Below the pieces are notes generated by a model. The model was not told the origin of the DNA and did no database searches. It worked only from the letters and a program-made list of their open reading frames with translations. Below are positions 8,884-18,086 of a DNA stretch of 64,000 nt, in pieces. The position numbers and the translations under genes were made by a program. The stretch is from Nevskiaceae bacterium. GTDB lineage: Bacteria; Pseudomonadota; Gammaproteobacteria; Steroidobacterales; Steroidobacteraceae. The number at the start of each line of letters is the position of its first letter. Positions within the stretch are counted from its first letter, which is position 1. The DNA is taken from NCBI GenBank assembly GCA_018883185.1, contig VEQP01000008.1, forward strand, positions 1-64,000. The letters run 5' to 3'.

Positions 8884-10509
8884 ATGCGCATCCTGCTCAA
8901 ACACCTCACCCAGACGGCTGCCGGCACCGCATCGGTGCGGGAGCAGTGGGTCGATGACAGCATCATCACCGTCGGACGGGCGACCGATCAGCGTTTGCAG
9001 AGCAACGACACACGCCTGCAACTGCAGCACGCGGAACTGCGGCTCACGGCGACGGGTTGGCAACTGGTCTGCAATCCGCCGGCGCAGGCGGTGGTCAATG
9101 ACAAGGCCTGTCGCGATGCCCGACTTGTCCCGGGTGATCTCGTGACGGTCGGTCCGTTGCGTCTACGGATCGAGCCGCCCACTGTCGCGGGCGACGCGCA
9201 ACTGTCGGTCGAGCGACTCGATGAGCGTGCTGCGGTGTCGGCTGCCGTGCTGCGCGGTGAGGACGCTTCGATCGGACCGCCGAAGTTGTCGCTCGCCGAG
9301 GTCGGCTGGCGCAAACGGCCCTGGGCTTGGGCGTTGTTCCTGATCACGGTGCTCGGCGGTCTCGTGTTGCCGTGGACGGCGGGCGTGCCATCCGATGCCC
9401 GTTGGAGTTCGGGTCCTTTGCACGCGGCGCATGCCTCGCTTGAGGGACGCTGTGACAGTTGTCATGTCGAACCCTTCGTGCGCGTGCGCAACGAGTCCTG
9501 TCTGGATTGTCATGCCGATCACCTACGCACGCATCTGCCTGCGGATCACCCTGCAGCCGCGCAATTCAAGGCGCAGCGCTGCACGGACTGCCATGTAGAA
9601 CATGACGAACCGTCGAATCTGGTGCAGACCGACAACCGCGTCTGCACCGACTGCCACGCCGAACCTGCGCGTCATGGTGCGCGAGCCGGAGCAAAGCCGG
9701 TGACCGACTTCGCGCTCAACCATCCGCCGTTTCGCCTCAGTCAATTGAGTAGCGAGCAGCCCGCCTCGCAACTCAAGTTCACGCACGCGGCGCATCTCGA
9801 TGCGCGCGGCATCAAGACGCCTGAAGGAACGGTCGTCATGCAATGTGCCGACTGCCACACACCCACCGAGGAAGGACGCGGTTTTCAGCCGATTCGCATG
9901 GAGACGCATTGTGCGTCCTGCCATCGTCTCGAGTTCGATCCTGCGGAACCTGCGCGCACGGTGCCGCATGGCGATCCCACTGAAGTGTTGCGCGTGCTGA
10001 GCGGTCACTACAGCGCCCGCTATCTTGCGGGCTATGCGGATCCGCTCGCAGGGCGCACTTCAGCCGTGCTGCCACCCGGTGTGGATGTCGCGCCTGCCGA
10101 GCGCGCGCGCCTGCTGGGCGTGGCACGCGACCGTGCCCTGCGGGTGGCGAGTGATCTCTTTGAGCGGCGAGTCTGCGTGGATTGTCATACGGTCACCCGC
10201 TCAGGCACGGCCGCGGAGCCGGCGTGGAAGGTTACATCGGTCAAGCTGGTGTCGAACTGGATGCCCAGCGCGCAGTTCGATCATGCCCTGCATGGCACCT
10301 CGCTCACGCCCTGCAGCACGTGTCACAAGGCTGAGACATCGAAGCAGGCAAGCGATGTGTTGATGCCGGCGATTGAGACCTGTCGCGATTGTCATCGCGG
10401 CACGATGGCGACCGCCTGCATCGACTGTCATGGGTTCCACGGTAAAGGACAACCGCTGTGGCAGCCCGCCACGATCAAGACGGTGCTGCGCAAGGCTAGG
10501 GCGCCGTGA
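8884..10509 (+). CDS. FHA-like domain/TM/decahaem cytochrome c fusion
   Basis: In this 541-residue protein, residues 1-98 resemble an FHA domain (ITVGRATDQR at 28-37; HAELRL at 49-54; VNDKACRD at 71-78; PGDLVTVG at 83-90). The usual Ser-x-x-His is degenerate (LQLQHA), so phosphothreonine binding is doubtful. A single TM segment spans 147-167 (WAWALFLITVLGGLVLPW). Ten CXXCH motifs follow, at about residues 190, 206, 233, 254, 321, 343, 431, 477, 500 and 512. With no cleavable signal, the likely topology is FHA in the cytoplasm and haems in the periplasm. The stop overlaps the next gene (GTGA). It likely receives electrons from the membrane cytochrome b and hands them on in the periplasm. Confidence 0.85.
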   Translation: MRILLKHLTQTAAGTASVREQWVDDSIITVGRATDQRLQSNDTRLQLQHAELRLTATGWQLVCNPPAQAVVNDKACRDARLVPGDLVTVGPLRLRIEPPTVAGDAQLSVERLDERAAVSAAVLRGEDASIGPPKLSLAEVGWRKRPWAWALFLITVLGGLVLPWTAGVPSDARWSSGPLHAAHASLEGRCDSCHVEPFVRVRNESCLDCHADHLRTHLPADHPAAAQFKAQRCTDCHVEHDEPSNLVQTDNRVCTDCHAEPARHGARAGAKPVTDFALNHPPFRLSQLSSEQPASQLKFTHAAHLDARGIKTPEGTVVMQCADCHTPTEEGRGFQPIRMETHCASCHRLEFDPAEPARTVPHGDPTEVLRVLSGHYSARYLAGYADPLAGRTSAVLPPGVDVAPAERARLLGVARDRALRVASDLFERRVCVDCHTVTRSGTAAEPAWKVTSVKLVSNWMPSAQFDHALHGTSLTPCSTCHKAETSKQASDVLMPAIETCRDCHRGTMATACIDCHGFHGKGQPLWQPATIKTVLRKARAP

Positions 10510-12491
10510 TCCGCAGCCCCGTGATTTCTTTGTTCGCAGCGCTCGCGCTCACGGCCTGCGGGGGTGGCAGTGGCAGCGGTGCGCCGGCGGCGGGGAGCGC
10601 GGGCGTGGTACCGCTGTCGTGCGATGGCTCCTGCGCCAATTCAAGTACGGCGCTATCGGTGACGCAGGTCGAGACCGTGATTGCCCGGGCCATCGTCGAG
10701 GCGCAGGCTCGCAACGCGCGGGCGACCATTGCCGTGGTCGATCGAGTCGGCAATGTGCTTGCCGTGTATGCGATGAATGGCGCTTCGCCGAACGTCACCG
10801 TACGCAGTAAGCAAGGTGCCGCAGACGTCGACGGTGGGCTCGAGAATGTCACCGTCGTGCCTGCGACGCTCGCCGCGATCGCCAAGGCGATCACCGGTGC
10901 TTACTTGTCGAGCGAGGGCAACGCCTTCAGCACCCGCACCGCGAGCCAGATCGTGCAGGCGCATTTCAATCCGGGTGAAGTACTCACGCCGGGTGGTCCC
11001 CTGTTTGGCGTGCAGTTCAGTCAGTTGCCCTGCTCGGATGTGGCCACGCGGTTTCAGGGCGGCGCGACAAGTGTGGGGCCGCAGCGCTCACCACTCGGTC
11101 TATCGGCTGATCCCGGCGGCTTTCCACTGTATCTCGACGGCACGCCGGTCGGGGGTGTCGGCGTGGTGGCTGATGGCGTGTATGGCCTCGATGCGAACCC
11201 GCTCGATCGTGACGACGATCTCGATGAGGCCATTGCCGTGGCCGCGACCGTGGGACTTGCTGCGCCCGAGGATCGTCGCGCCGATCGCATTACCGCCGAT
11301 GGGAAAACCTTGCGTTTCAGCGATATCGAAGTCGCCGATCTGCGCGGTGGCAGCAACACGCCTCCCACGCTTGCCGCGCAGGGTGCCGCCGTGGGGCGCC
11401 TCGTGGCAGTCAGTGGTTATGCCACTGCGAGTGTTCGTGCCGGCACCGCCTTTGGTCAGAGTGCTTCCGGGATACGCGCCGACAGCCGCGACTACGCCGG
11501 CCTCGATGCCTTCGTGCTCGTCGATGCTGCGAACACGGAGCGCTTCCGGCCGCGCGCGGGCAGCGAGGCGAGCGGAGCGCTGAGTGCAGTTGAAGTGCAG
11601 CAGGTGTTGAGTTCGGCGCTGCGTGTGGCAGCACGCGCGCGAGCGCAGATACGCAGGCCGCTCGGCACACCTGCGCGGGTGAGCATTGCCGTCGTCGATT
11701 CGAACGGCGTGCTGCTCGGGCTTGTGCGCACTCGCGATGCACCGGTGTTCGGCATCGATGTGGCCGTGCAGAAGGCGCGTACGGCCGCTTTTTTCTCGTC
11801 ACCCCGTGCGGCGACGATCCTGCAATCATTGCCGCCCGCGGTGTATCTCGATCGAGGTCTCGTGCGCTTGCGGGCGGTCGCTCCGGTGAGTTACCTGCCC
11901 GCGATGCGTAATCTGCTCGGAGTGCCAACCGTGCTAGGCGATGGCCAGATCGCCTTTTCGGCGCGGGCGATCGGCAATCTCGCCAGACCGAACTTCCCGG
12001 ATGGGGTCGACGGCAATCCACCGGGTCCGCTGTCGAAGAGCGCAGGGCAGTGGAGTCCCTTCAGCACGGGACTGCAACTCGATCTCGTGTACAACGCGAT
12101 CATCCAGCATGTCGCCTTCGTTGCGGGTATCGCGCCCGATGTACCGGCGCAGTGCGCGGGCATCAGCGGTTTTGATGCCGGGTTCAGCGCCCAATCGGTG
12201 CCGGCGCTGTTGGCGAACGGCGTGCAAATTTTCCCGGGTGGCGTGCCGATCCATCGCGGCGAAGTGCTCATCGGCGCCATCGGCGTGTCGGGTGATGGTA
12301 TCGATCAGGATGACATGATCGCCTTCCTTGGCCTCGCGCAGGTGGGCTTTCCCGCGGGAGGGCCGCAGCATCCGCTCGCCTCGCGCCGTGCCGACCAACT
12401 GGCGCCGAACGGTGCGCGATTGCGCTATGTGAGTTGTCCGCAGTCGCCGTTTCTGGATTCGAGCGAGCAGGAGCCCTGTCGTGGGCTGTGA
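10506..12491 (+). CDS. Lipoprotein with two GlcG/HbpS-type (haem-degrading family) domains
   Basis: The start is GTG 10506, overlapping the previous stop by 4 bp. The 661-residue product has a lipoprotein signal with lipobox LTAC at residues ~15-18, then GGGSGSG. Two regions match the GlcG/HbpS (DUF336, Haem_degrading) pattern. The first begins LSVTQVETVIARAIVEAQ and contains TIAVVDRVGNVLAV and GGVGVV. The second begins near LSAVEVQQVLSSAL, contains SIAVVDSNGVLLGLV and closes with GEVLIGAIGVSGDGIDQDD. HbpS-like proteins bind haem or act in redox sensing. Here, amid about 25 c-type haems, a role in haem capture, assembly or a redox scaffold is plausible. Two such domains with long insertions in a lipoprotein are larger than the usual ~140-residue single-domain form. 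Confidence 0.75.
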   Translation: MIRSPVISLFAALALTACGGGSGSGAPAAGSAGVVPLSCDGSCANSSTALSVTQVETVIARAIVEAQARNARATIAVVDRVGNVLAVYAMNGASPNVTVRSKQGAADVDGGLENVTVVPATLAAIAKAITGAYLSSEGNAFSTRTASQIVQAHFNPGEVLTPGGPLFGVQFSQLPCSDVATRFQGGATSVGPQRSPLGLSADPGGFPLYLDGTPVGGVGVVADGVYGLDANPLDRDDDLDEAIAVAATVGLAAPEDRRADRITADGKTLRFSDIEVADLRGGSNTPPTLAAQGAAVGRLVAVSGYATASVRAGTAFGQSASGIRADSRDYAGLDAFVLVDAANTERFRPRAGSEASGALSAVEVQQVLSSALRVAARARAQIRRPLGTPARVSIAVVDSNGVLLGLVRTRDAPVFGIDVAVQKARTAAFFSSPRAATILQSLPPAVYLDRGLVRLRAVAPVSYLPAMRNLLGVPTVLGDGQIAFSARAIGNLARPNFPDGVDGNPPGPLSKSAGQWSPFSTGLQLDLVYNAIIQHVAFVAGIAPDVPAQCAGISGFDAGFSAQSVPALLANGVQIFPGGVPIHRGEVLIGAIGVSGDGIDQDDMIAFLGLAQVGFPAGGPQHPLASRRADQLAPNGARLRYVSCPQSPFLDSSEQEPCRGL

Positions 12492-14313
12492 ATTCACAGG
12501 CGGTAAAGCGCGCATCGGTTGGAGCCTGCTGTGCGCGCTGCCGATGCACGCAACGGCTGCCGATTTGCCCTTGAGCGATTCCGCCAACGCGCCCGAGTCA
12601 AGCGCCGCTGCGCAGCCCTGTCCGCCGCCTGAGATCGCTGAGCCGCGTCGGCGCAGCCCGCGTATTCCGGTGCTTCCGTACGAGCCCACGCCCTGCGACG
12701 CAACGCGTCTGCCCCCGTCACCACTCGAGCAAAGTGGGGCTCTTCAAGGCTTGCCAGATCGCTGGCGATTGATCGAAAGCATTGGCATCCCCGATAACTG
12801 GATCGACCCGTATCACGGCAACAACCCGCTCAAGGGCGATCGACCCATTTTTGGCGAGGACTGGTTCCTCGCGATCATTGGCGTGTCGGATTCGGTGATC
12901 GAGCCGCGGCAGTTTCCCGTGCCGGTTGGCGGGCCCGTGACCGAGAGGGCAGGTTCACTCGACACCTTCGGTGAGGGACGGCAGCAGGTCTACGCGCAGA
13001 CTTTCGCGCTCGAGACCGTGCTCTATCAAGGCGATACGGTGTTCAAGCCTCCCGACTGGGAATTTCGGCTCACGCCGGCGGTGAACATCAATCATGTGGT
13101 CGTCGAGGAGCGTGGTCTGCTCAAGGCCAACGTCGATGCGCGCCGTACGCGTACGGAGTCGGCGGTGGGCTTGCAGGCCGCTTTCGTCGACAAGCACTTG
13201 CGTAATGTCTCTGATCGATACGATTTCGATAGTCTGCGAGTCGGTGTACAGCCGTTCACGGCGGATTTTCGCGGCTTCCTGCTCAATGATAGTTTGTTTG
13301 GGGTGCGCCTCTTCGGCATCCGCGACGACAACCGCTGGCAATACAACCTCGCGTGGTTCCGCCGCATCGACAAAGACACCAACAGCGGCTTGAACGATCT
13401 GATCGAGCGCGGTGCAGCGGCGCTGCGCGACGATGATGTATTCGTCGTCAACGCGTACTACCAGGACTGGCCTCGCCTCGGCTTCACCGTGCAGGGCACG
13501 ATCCTGCACAACCGCAATCGCGAGGGCGGCGAACTGACCTACGACGGCAACGGCATCATTCAGCGTCCGATGTCGCTCGGCCTTGAGCGGCCGCGTGAAT
13601 ACGAAGTGACCTACCTTGGCGCCTCGGGCGATGGGCATTTAGGTGGCATCAACCTCTCGACCAGCGCATATCTCGCACTCGGCAACGCGAATCGCGGCGT
13701 GTTCGTCGATCGGCCTGAGCAGATCCGTGCCGGCTTCGGCGCAGCGGAGATCTCCAAAGACTTCTCTTGGATCCGTGCGCGAGCCTCGCTGGCCTGGGCC
13801 TCCGGGGATCCAGATCCATTCGATGGACGGGGTGAGGGCTTCGATGCCATTTTTGAAAATCCTTTGTTTGCCGGGGCGGATACGAGCTTCTGGATTCGTC
13901 AGCCGGTGCCGCTGATCGGGGGTGGGCGCGTGGCGCTCTCCGGCCGCAATGGCTTGCTCAACTCGCTGCGCCCCTCGAAGGAGTTCGGTCAATCCAACTT
14001 CGTCAACCCTGGGCTGCGGCTTGCAGGCGTGGGCGTAGACCTCGATCTCACGCCGACTTTGCGCGTCAGCGGCAATCTCAACTATTTGGCGTTCGACGAC
14101 ACGGCCGTGCTCGAAGTGGCCCGTGCCCAAGGTGGTATCGATCGCGAGATTGGACTCGATGCGTCGCTGGCCGTGATCTGGCGACCGCTGGCCATACAGA
14201 ATGTGGTGGCCCGTTTGTCGGTGGCCTCGCTGGTGCCGGGCAGCGGCTACAAAGCGCTGTATGGCGATAAGACGGCGTACTCGGTATTGGGCAATCTGGT
14301 GTTGACGTACTGA
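12481..14313 (+). CDS. Predicted outer-membrane beta-barrel protein of the multihaem cluster
   Basis: The GTG start at 12481 overlaps the lipoprotein gene by 11 bp. The 610-residue product has an N-terminal hydrophobic export segment (GWSLLCALPMHATAADLP at residues ~13-30) and a Pro-rich linker. A long series of alternating amphipathic strands follows, rich in Tyr, Trp, Asp and Asn (NLAWFRR, VVNAYYQDW, LSTSAYLALG, LRVSGNLNYLAF). It ends in the aromatic terminus LVLTY, typical of outer-membrane barrels. No family is recognised with certainty. Its place between periplasmic and secreted multihaem cytochromes suggests an MtrB/PioB-like sheath for electrons to cross the outer membrane, although no sequence similarity to MtrB can be claimed by eye. 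Its stop overlaps the next ATG by 1 bp. Confidence 0.65.
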   Translation: MGCEFTGGKARIGWSLLCALPMHATAADLPLSDSANAPESSAAAQPCPPPEIAEPRRRSPRIPVLPYEPTPCDATRLPPSPLEQSGALQGLPDRWRLIESIGIPDNWIDPYHGNNPLKGDRPIFGEDWFLAIIGVSDSVIEPRQFPVPVGGPVTERAGSLDTFGEGRQQVYAQTFALETVLYQGDTVFKPPDWEFRLTPAVNINHVVVEERGLLKANVDARRTRTESAVGLQAAFVDKHLRNVSDRYDFDSLRVGVQPFTADFRGFLLNDSLFGVRLFGIRDDNRWQYNLAWFRRIDKDTNSGLNDLIERGAAALRDDDVFVVNAYYQDWPRLGFTVQGTILHNRNREGGELTYDGNGIIQRPMSLGLERPREYEVTYLGASGDGHLGGINLSTSAYLALGNANRGVFVDRPEQIRAGFGAAEISKDFSWIRARASLAWASGDPDPFDGRGEGFDAIFENPLFAGADTSFWIRQPVPLIGGGRVALSGRNGLLNSLRPSKEFGQSNFVNPGLRLAGVGVDLDLTPTLRVSGNLNYLAFDDTAVLEVARAQGGIDREIGLDASLAVIWRPLAIQNVVARLSVASLVPGSGYKALYGDKTAYSVLGNLVLTY

Positions 14314-17300
14314 TGATGATCCACAGCATGCGTATTCGTCCCGCTCTCGTTGCGTCGCTCGCCCTGCTCGCGGGTGCGCTGCTCGTCGTAGATCGGGCGC
14401 ACACCAGCGAGGAGAGCAAAGCCGTTCCGCGCGTGTATCGCGAGGCGCCACCTGCGCCCGCAAGGCAGACTGCGGCGGATGCCACGGCGAAAAGCGCGGG
14501 CTGTCTCGACTGTCACACCGCGACTGACCAGCCGACCATGCACGCCAACCCCGGCGTAGTACTGGGCTGTACCGATTGTCACGGTGGCGACGCCGCCGTG
14601 CGCTGGTCGGCGGGTAACGACGGCGATGCGCGGCACGGTGCCGATGCCAGCGAACGTAAGGACTATGTGTCGGCGCGCGATCAAGCACACGTACTGCCGC
14701 GTTACCCGGATGCATGGAAGTTTCCTTCGAGCGCCAATCCGGAGCGCACCTACGCGCTGCTCAACAAGGAAAGTCCGCAGTTCATCCGCTTCATGAACCC
14801 TGGCGACTACCGGGTGGCGATGGAGTCTTGTGGTGCCTGTCACGAGAAGACCATCAAGGATGCCGCGCGCAGCCTGATGGCGACCTCCACCATGTTCTGG
14901 GGCGGTGCGGCCTACAACAACGGCTTGCTGCCCTACAAGCAGTACATCCTCGGTGAGGGGTACACGCGCGATGGCCACGCCGCGATCATCGAAGGCGCGG
15001 CATCAACGCCCGAGCAGCGCGAGCGTTTCGAAATCGTCGAGAAGGTGTATCCGTTGCCGCGCTGGGAGAATCTGCCGCCGGCGGACGTATTCCGCGTCTT
15101 CGAGCGCGGTGGTCGCAACATTTCGAATCTCTTTCCGGAAACGGCACTGCCGAACGTGGCCGGAGCGATCCAGCGACTCGAAGAGCCGGGACGTCCTGAT
15201 CTCAAGCAGTCGAACCGCGGGCCGGGCACGGGCGCGCGCATTGCCGTGCCCGTACTCAACATTCACAAGACGCGGCTCAACGATCCGCTGATGTGGTTCA
15301 TGGGCACGAACGACAACCCCGGCGACTACCGCAACTCGGGCTGCAGCGCCTGTCATGTGGTGTACGCCAATGATCGCGATCCGCGGCACTCGGGCCCGTA
15401 CGCGGCGTTCGGGCACGCGGGACAAACGCAGAGCGCGGATCCGACGATCCCGCGCGAGCGCAGCGGACACCCCTTGAAGCATTCGTTCTCGCGAGCCATT
15501 CCGACGAGCCAGTGCATGATCTGCCACATGCACCAGCCGAACATGTTCATGAATAGTTTCCTCGGCTACACCATGTGGGACTACGAGTCCGACGCTCCGT
15601 CCATGTGGCCCGAGGAGCAGCAGTTTCCGAGCGCTGCGCAGATACGCAAGGTGCTTGATCGCAATCCCGAGGGTGCGGCGCCGCGTGGCAAATGGGCAGA
15701 TCCCGAGTTCTTGAGCAAAGTCAGTGAGCTCAATCCCTCACTCAAAGACACTCAGTTCGCTGACTACCACGGTCACGGTTGGAACTTCCGTGCCATCCAC
15801 AAGCGCGATCGTGCAGGCAACCTGCTCGATGCCGAGGGGCGCATCGTCTCCGCGGATGATCCGCAGAAGTGGAGCAAGACGGTGCAGATGGCCTCGATTC
15901 ACGTCGATGTCGGCATGCATTGCGTTGATTGCCACTATGCGCAGGACTCCCACGGCAACGGCCACTTGTACGGGTCGGTGGCCGCAGCCGTGGAGATCGA
16001 CTGCAAGGACTGCCACGGCACGACAGCCTCGCGGGCGACCCTACGTACCTCCGGTCCCGCAGCGTCGTCGATCAGCAACGACCTGTCGCTGATCCGAAAC
16101 CCCGATGGTTCGCGCCGCTTCGAGTGGCGCGGCGAGACACTGATCCAGCGCTCAGCGGTCACACCGGGTCTCGAGTGGGAAGTGTCGCAGGTCAAAGATT
16201 CTGTCACGCCGGGCAATGCCCACTACAACGCCAAGGCGGCGCGTGCGAAGACGATGTCCCGCGATCCGCAGGGGCAGAAATGGGGGCCGGATATTCCATG
16301 GGAGATGCTGGCCCATAACGACGACAAGATGGAGTGCTACGCCTGTCACACCTCGTGGACCACGAGTTGCGGGGGCTGTCATCTACCGATCGAGGCGAAT
16401 TGGAAGACCGCAAGGCACCGGTACGAGGGCGGCGAGACGCGCAACTACGCCACGTACAATCCGCAGGTGGCCCGCGAAGATATCTTCATGCTCGGGCTGC
16501 GCGGGCCCAGTGAGGGCGGCAAGATCGCGCCCGTGCGTTCATCCTCGGCGCTCGTGCTGTCGTCGAAGAATTCCAACCGCGAGCGCATCTACGTGCAGCA
16601 GCCGCCGATCTCGGCCTCGGGCTACAGCTCACAGGCGATGAACCCGCATTATCCGCACACCGAGCGCAAGACCGAGACCAAGACTTGCAGCGACTGCCAC
16701 CTCGCGCGGGGCGGCGACAACAACGCCATCGTGGCGCAGACGCTCGGCTACGGCACCCAGTTCATCAACTTCGTGGGTCTCAATGCCTGGGTGGGCACGG
16801 CGAAGGGTGTGGCTGCTGTGGAGGTGACTGAGTACGAGGAGCCACAAGCGGTGATCGGCAGTTATCTGCACCGCTATGCCTACCCGAAGTGGTATCGCGA
16901 ACATCTCGCACGCGATCGTCGCCTGCGCACGGCAAGCCAGCTTTCGGGTGAAGCGGTCGGCTGCGTGCAGGTGCGTGGTGAGTATCTGTTCAGCGCCGAA
17001 GGCTCGCGAGGCCTACGCGTGCTCGATGTGGCCAGCGTCGCCAACAAGGGGTTCAGCCAAAAGATTGTCAGCGCGCCGTTTTCACCGCTCGGTCACGACA
17101 CATCCGTGCCGAGCCGTAACGCCACCTGCGTCGCCTTGCCGACCACCCAGCCCGTGCATCCGGCGCGCAACGAGGGTGAGCTGATGCGCAAGGCTAACCT
17201 CGAGCAGCCCTTTTTGCCGATCTACAACTACGCACTCGTGACCGATGCCGAGGAGGGGCTGATTCTCGTCGACATCAACACCTTGGCCGACGGCGAATTC

Positions 17301-18086
17301 CGCAATAATTTTTTGACTCGCACGCTCACCTGGAACCCTGACGGCAAACTGACCGGTGCTCGTCAGCTCATCATTGCTGGCAATACGGCTTATGTGCTCA
17401 CACCACAGGCTCTGCGGGTGGTGGATCTCAGCGTGCCCACTGCGCCGCGGTTGCTTGCCGAGCAGCCACTTGAGGACCCGCGCGCACTGGCGCTGCAGTT
17501 CCGGTATCTGTTCGTCACCACGGCGCGAGGGCTTGAAGTGCTTGATGTCACTCGACCGACCGCCCCGCGTTTAATGACGAGCGCGCAGGTGTCGCTCGCA
17601 AACGCGGCGGGCCTCACGGTATCGCGAACTTTTGCGTATGTGGCCAACGGCGCCGCAGGACTCGCGATTATCGACGTCGAGCGACCGGAGCGGCCACGCC
17701 TCGTACAATCTTGGAACGCGCAAGGTGCGCTCATCGATACCCGCGATGTGATGATCGCCTCGACCAATGCATCGCTCTTTGCGTACCTCGCCGATGGGCG
17801 TGGCGGTCTTAAAGTGGCGCAGTTGACGAGCCCGGCGAGCCAACCCAATTTCTATGGCTTCAGTCCGCAGCCGAAACCTGAGTTGATTGCCCGCTATGCC
17901 ACCCGCGCGGCGGCGTTGTCCTTGTCACGCCCGCTTGAGCGCGATCGGGCTGTGGATGAAAGCGGTGGACAGGTGGCCGTGTTCGGCCGGCGCGGCTCGC
18001 GGCCATTCACGCTGGCGGAGATGCAGCGGCTGTATCTCGATGACGAGGGGATGCCGTGGTTCGTCGACGATGAGGTGAAGCCATGA
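14313..18086 (+). CDS. Decahaem cytochrome c with C-terminal LVIVD-type repeats
   Basis: This 1257-residue protein has a signal peptide (ALVASLALLAGALLVVDRAHTS, residues ~9-30). Ten CXXCH motifs are visible: CLDCH, CTDCH, CGACH, CSACH, CMICH, CVDCH, CKDCH, CYACH, CGGCH and CSDCH, from about residue 63 to residue 795. From about residue 880 the sequence changes to repeats of the form [hydrophobic]-A-GLxVLDV-[ST]-xPxxPRL, e.g. ARGLEVLDVTRPTAPRL and AAGLAIIDVERPERPRL. This is the LVIVD/beta-propeller type found in secreted proteins. It is probably periplasmic or cell-surface and a terminal component of the electron conduit; the propeller could bind a partner or substrate. It overlaps the barrel gene (1 bp) and the next cytochrome gene (4 bp). 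Confidence 0.88.
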   Translation: MMIHSMRIRPALVASLALLAGALLVVDRAHTSEESKAVPRVYREAPPAPARQTAADATAKSAGCLDCHTATDQPTMHANPGVVLGCTDCHGGDAAVRWSAGNDGDARHGADASERKDYVSARDQAHVLPRYPDAWKFPSSANPERTYALLNKESPQFIRFMNPGDYRVAMESCGACHEKTIKDAARSLMATSTMFWGGAAYNNGLLPYKQYILGEGYTRDGHAAIIEGAASTPEQRERFEIVEKVYPLPRWENLPPADVFRVFERGGRNISNLFPETALPNVAGAIQRLEEPGRPDLKQSNRGPGTGARIAVPVLNIHKTRLNDPLMWFMGTNDNPGDYRNSGCSACHVVYANDRDPRHSGPYAAFGHAGQTQSADPTIPRERSGHPLKHSFSRAIPTSQCMICHMHQPNMFMNSFLGYTMWDYESDAPSMWPEEQQFPSAAQIRKVLDRNPEGAAPRGKWADPEFLSKVSELNPSLKDTQFADYHGHGWNFRAIHKRDRAGNLLDAEGRIVSADDPQKWSKTVQMASIHVDVGMHCVDCHYAQDSHGNGHLYGSVAAAVEIDCKDCHGTTASRATLRTSGPAASSISNDLSLIRNPDGSRRFEWRGETLIQRSAVTPGLEWEVSQVKDSVTPGNAHYNAKAARAKTMSRDPQGQKWGPDIPWEMLAHNDDKMECYACHTSWTTSCGGCHLPIEANWKTARHRYEGGETRNYATYNPQVAREDIFMLGLRGPSEGGKIAPVRSSSALVLSSKNSNRERIYVQQPPISASGYSSQAMNPHYPHTERKTETKTCSDCHLARGGDNNAIVAQTLGYGTQFINFVGLNAWVGTAKGVAAVEVTEYEEPQAVIGSYLHRYAYPKWYREHLARDRRLRTASQLSGEAVGCVQVRGEYLFSAEGSRGLRVLDVASVANKGFSQKIVSAPFSPLGHDTSVPSRNATCVALPTTQPVHPARNEGELMRKANLEQPFLPIYNYALVTDAEEGLILVDINTLADGEFRNNFLTRTLTWNPDGKLTGARQLIIAGNTAYVLTPQALRVVDLSVPTAPRLLAEQPLEDPRALALQFRYLFVTTARGLEVLDVTRPTAPRLMTSAQVSLANAAGLTVSRTFAYVANGAAGLAIIDVERPERPRLVQSWNAQGALIDTRDVMIASTNASLFAYLADGRGGLKVAQLTSPASQPNFYGFSPQPKPELIARYATRAAALSLSRPLERDRAVDESGGQVAVFGRRGSRPFTLAEMQRLYLDDEGMPWFVDDEVKP

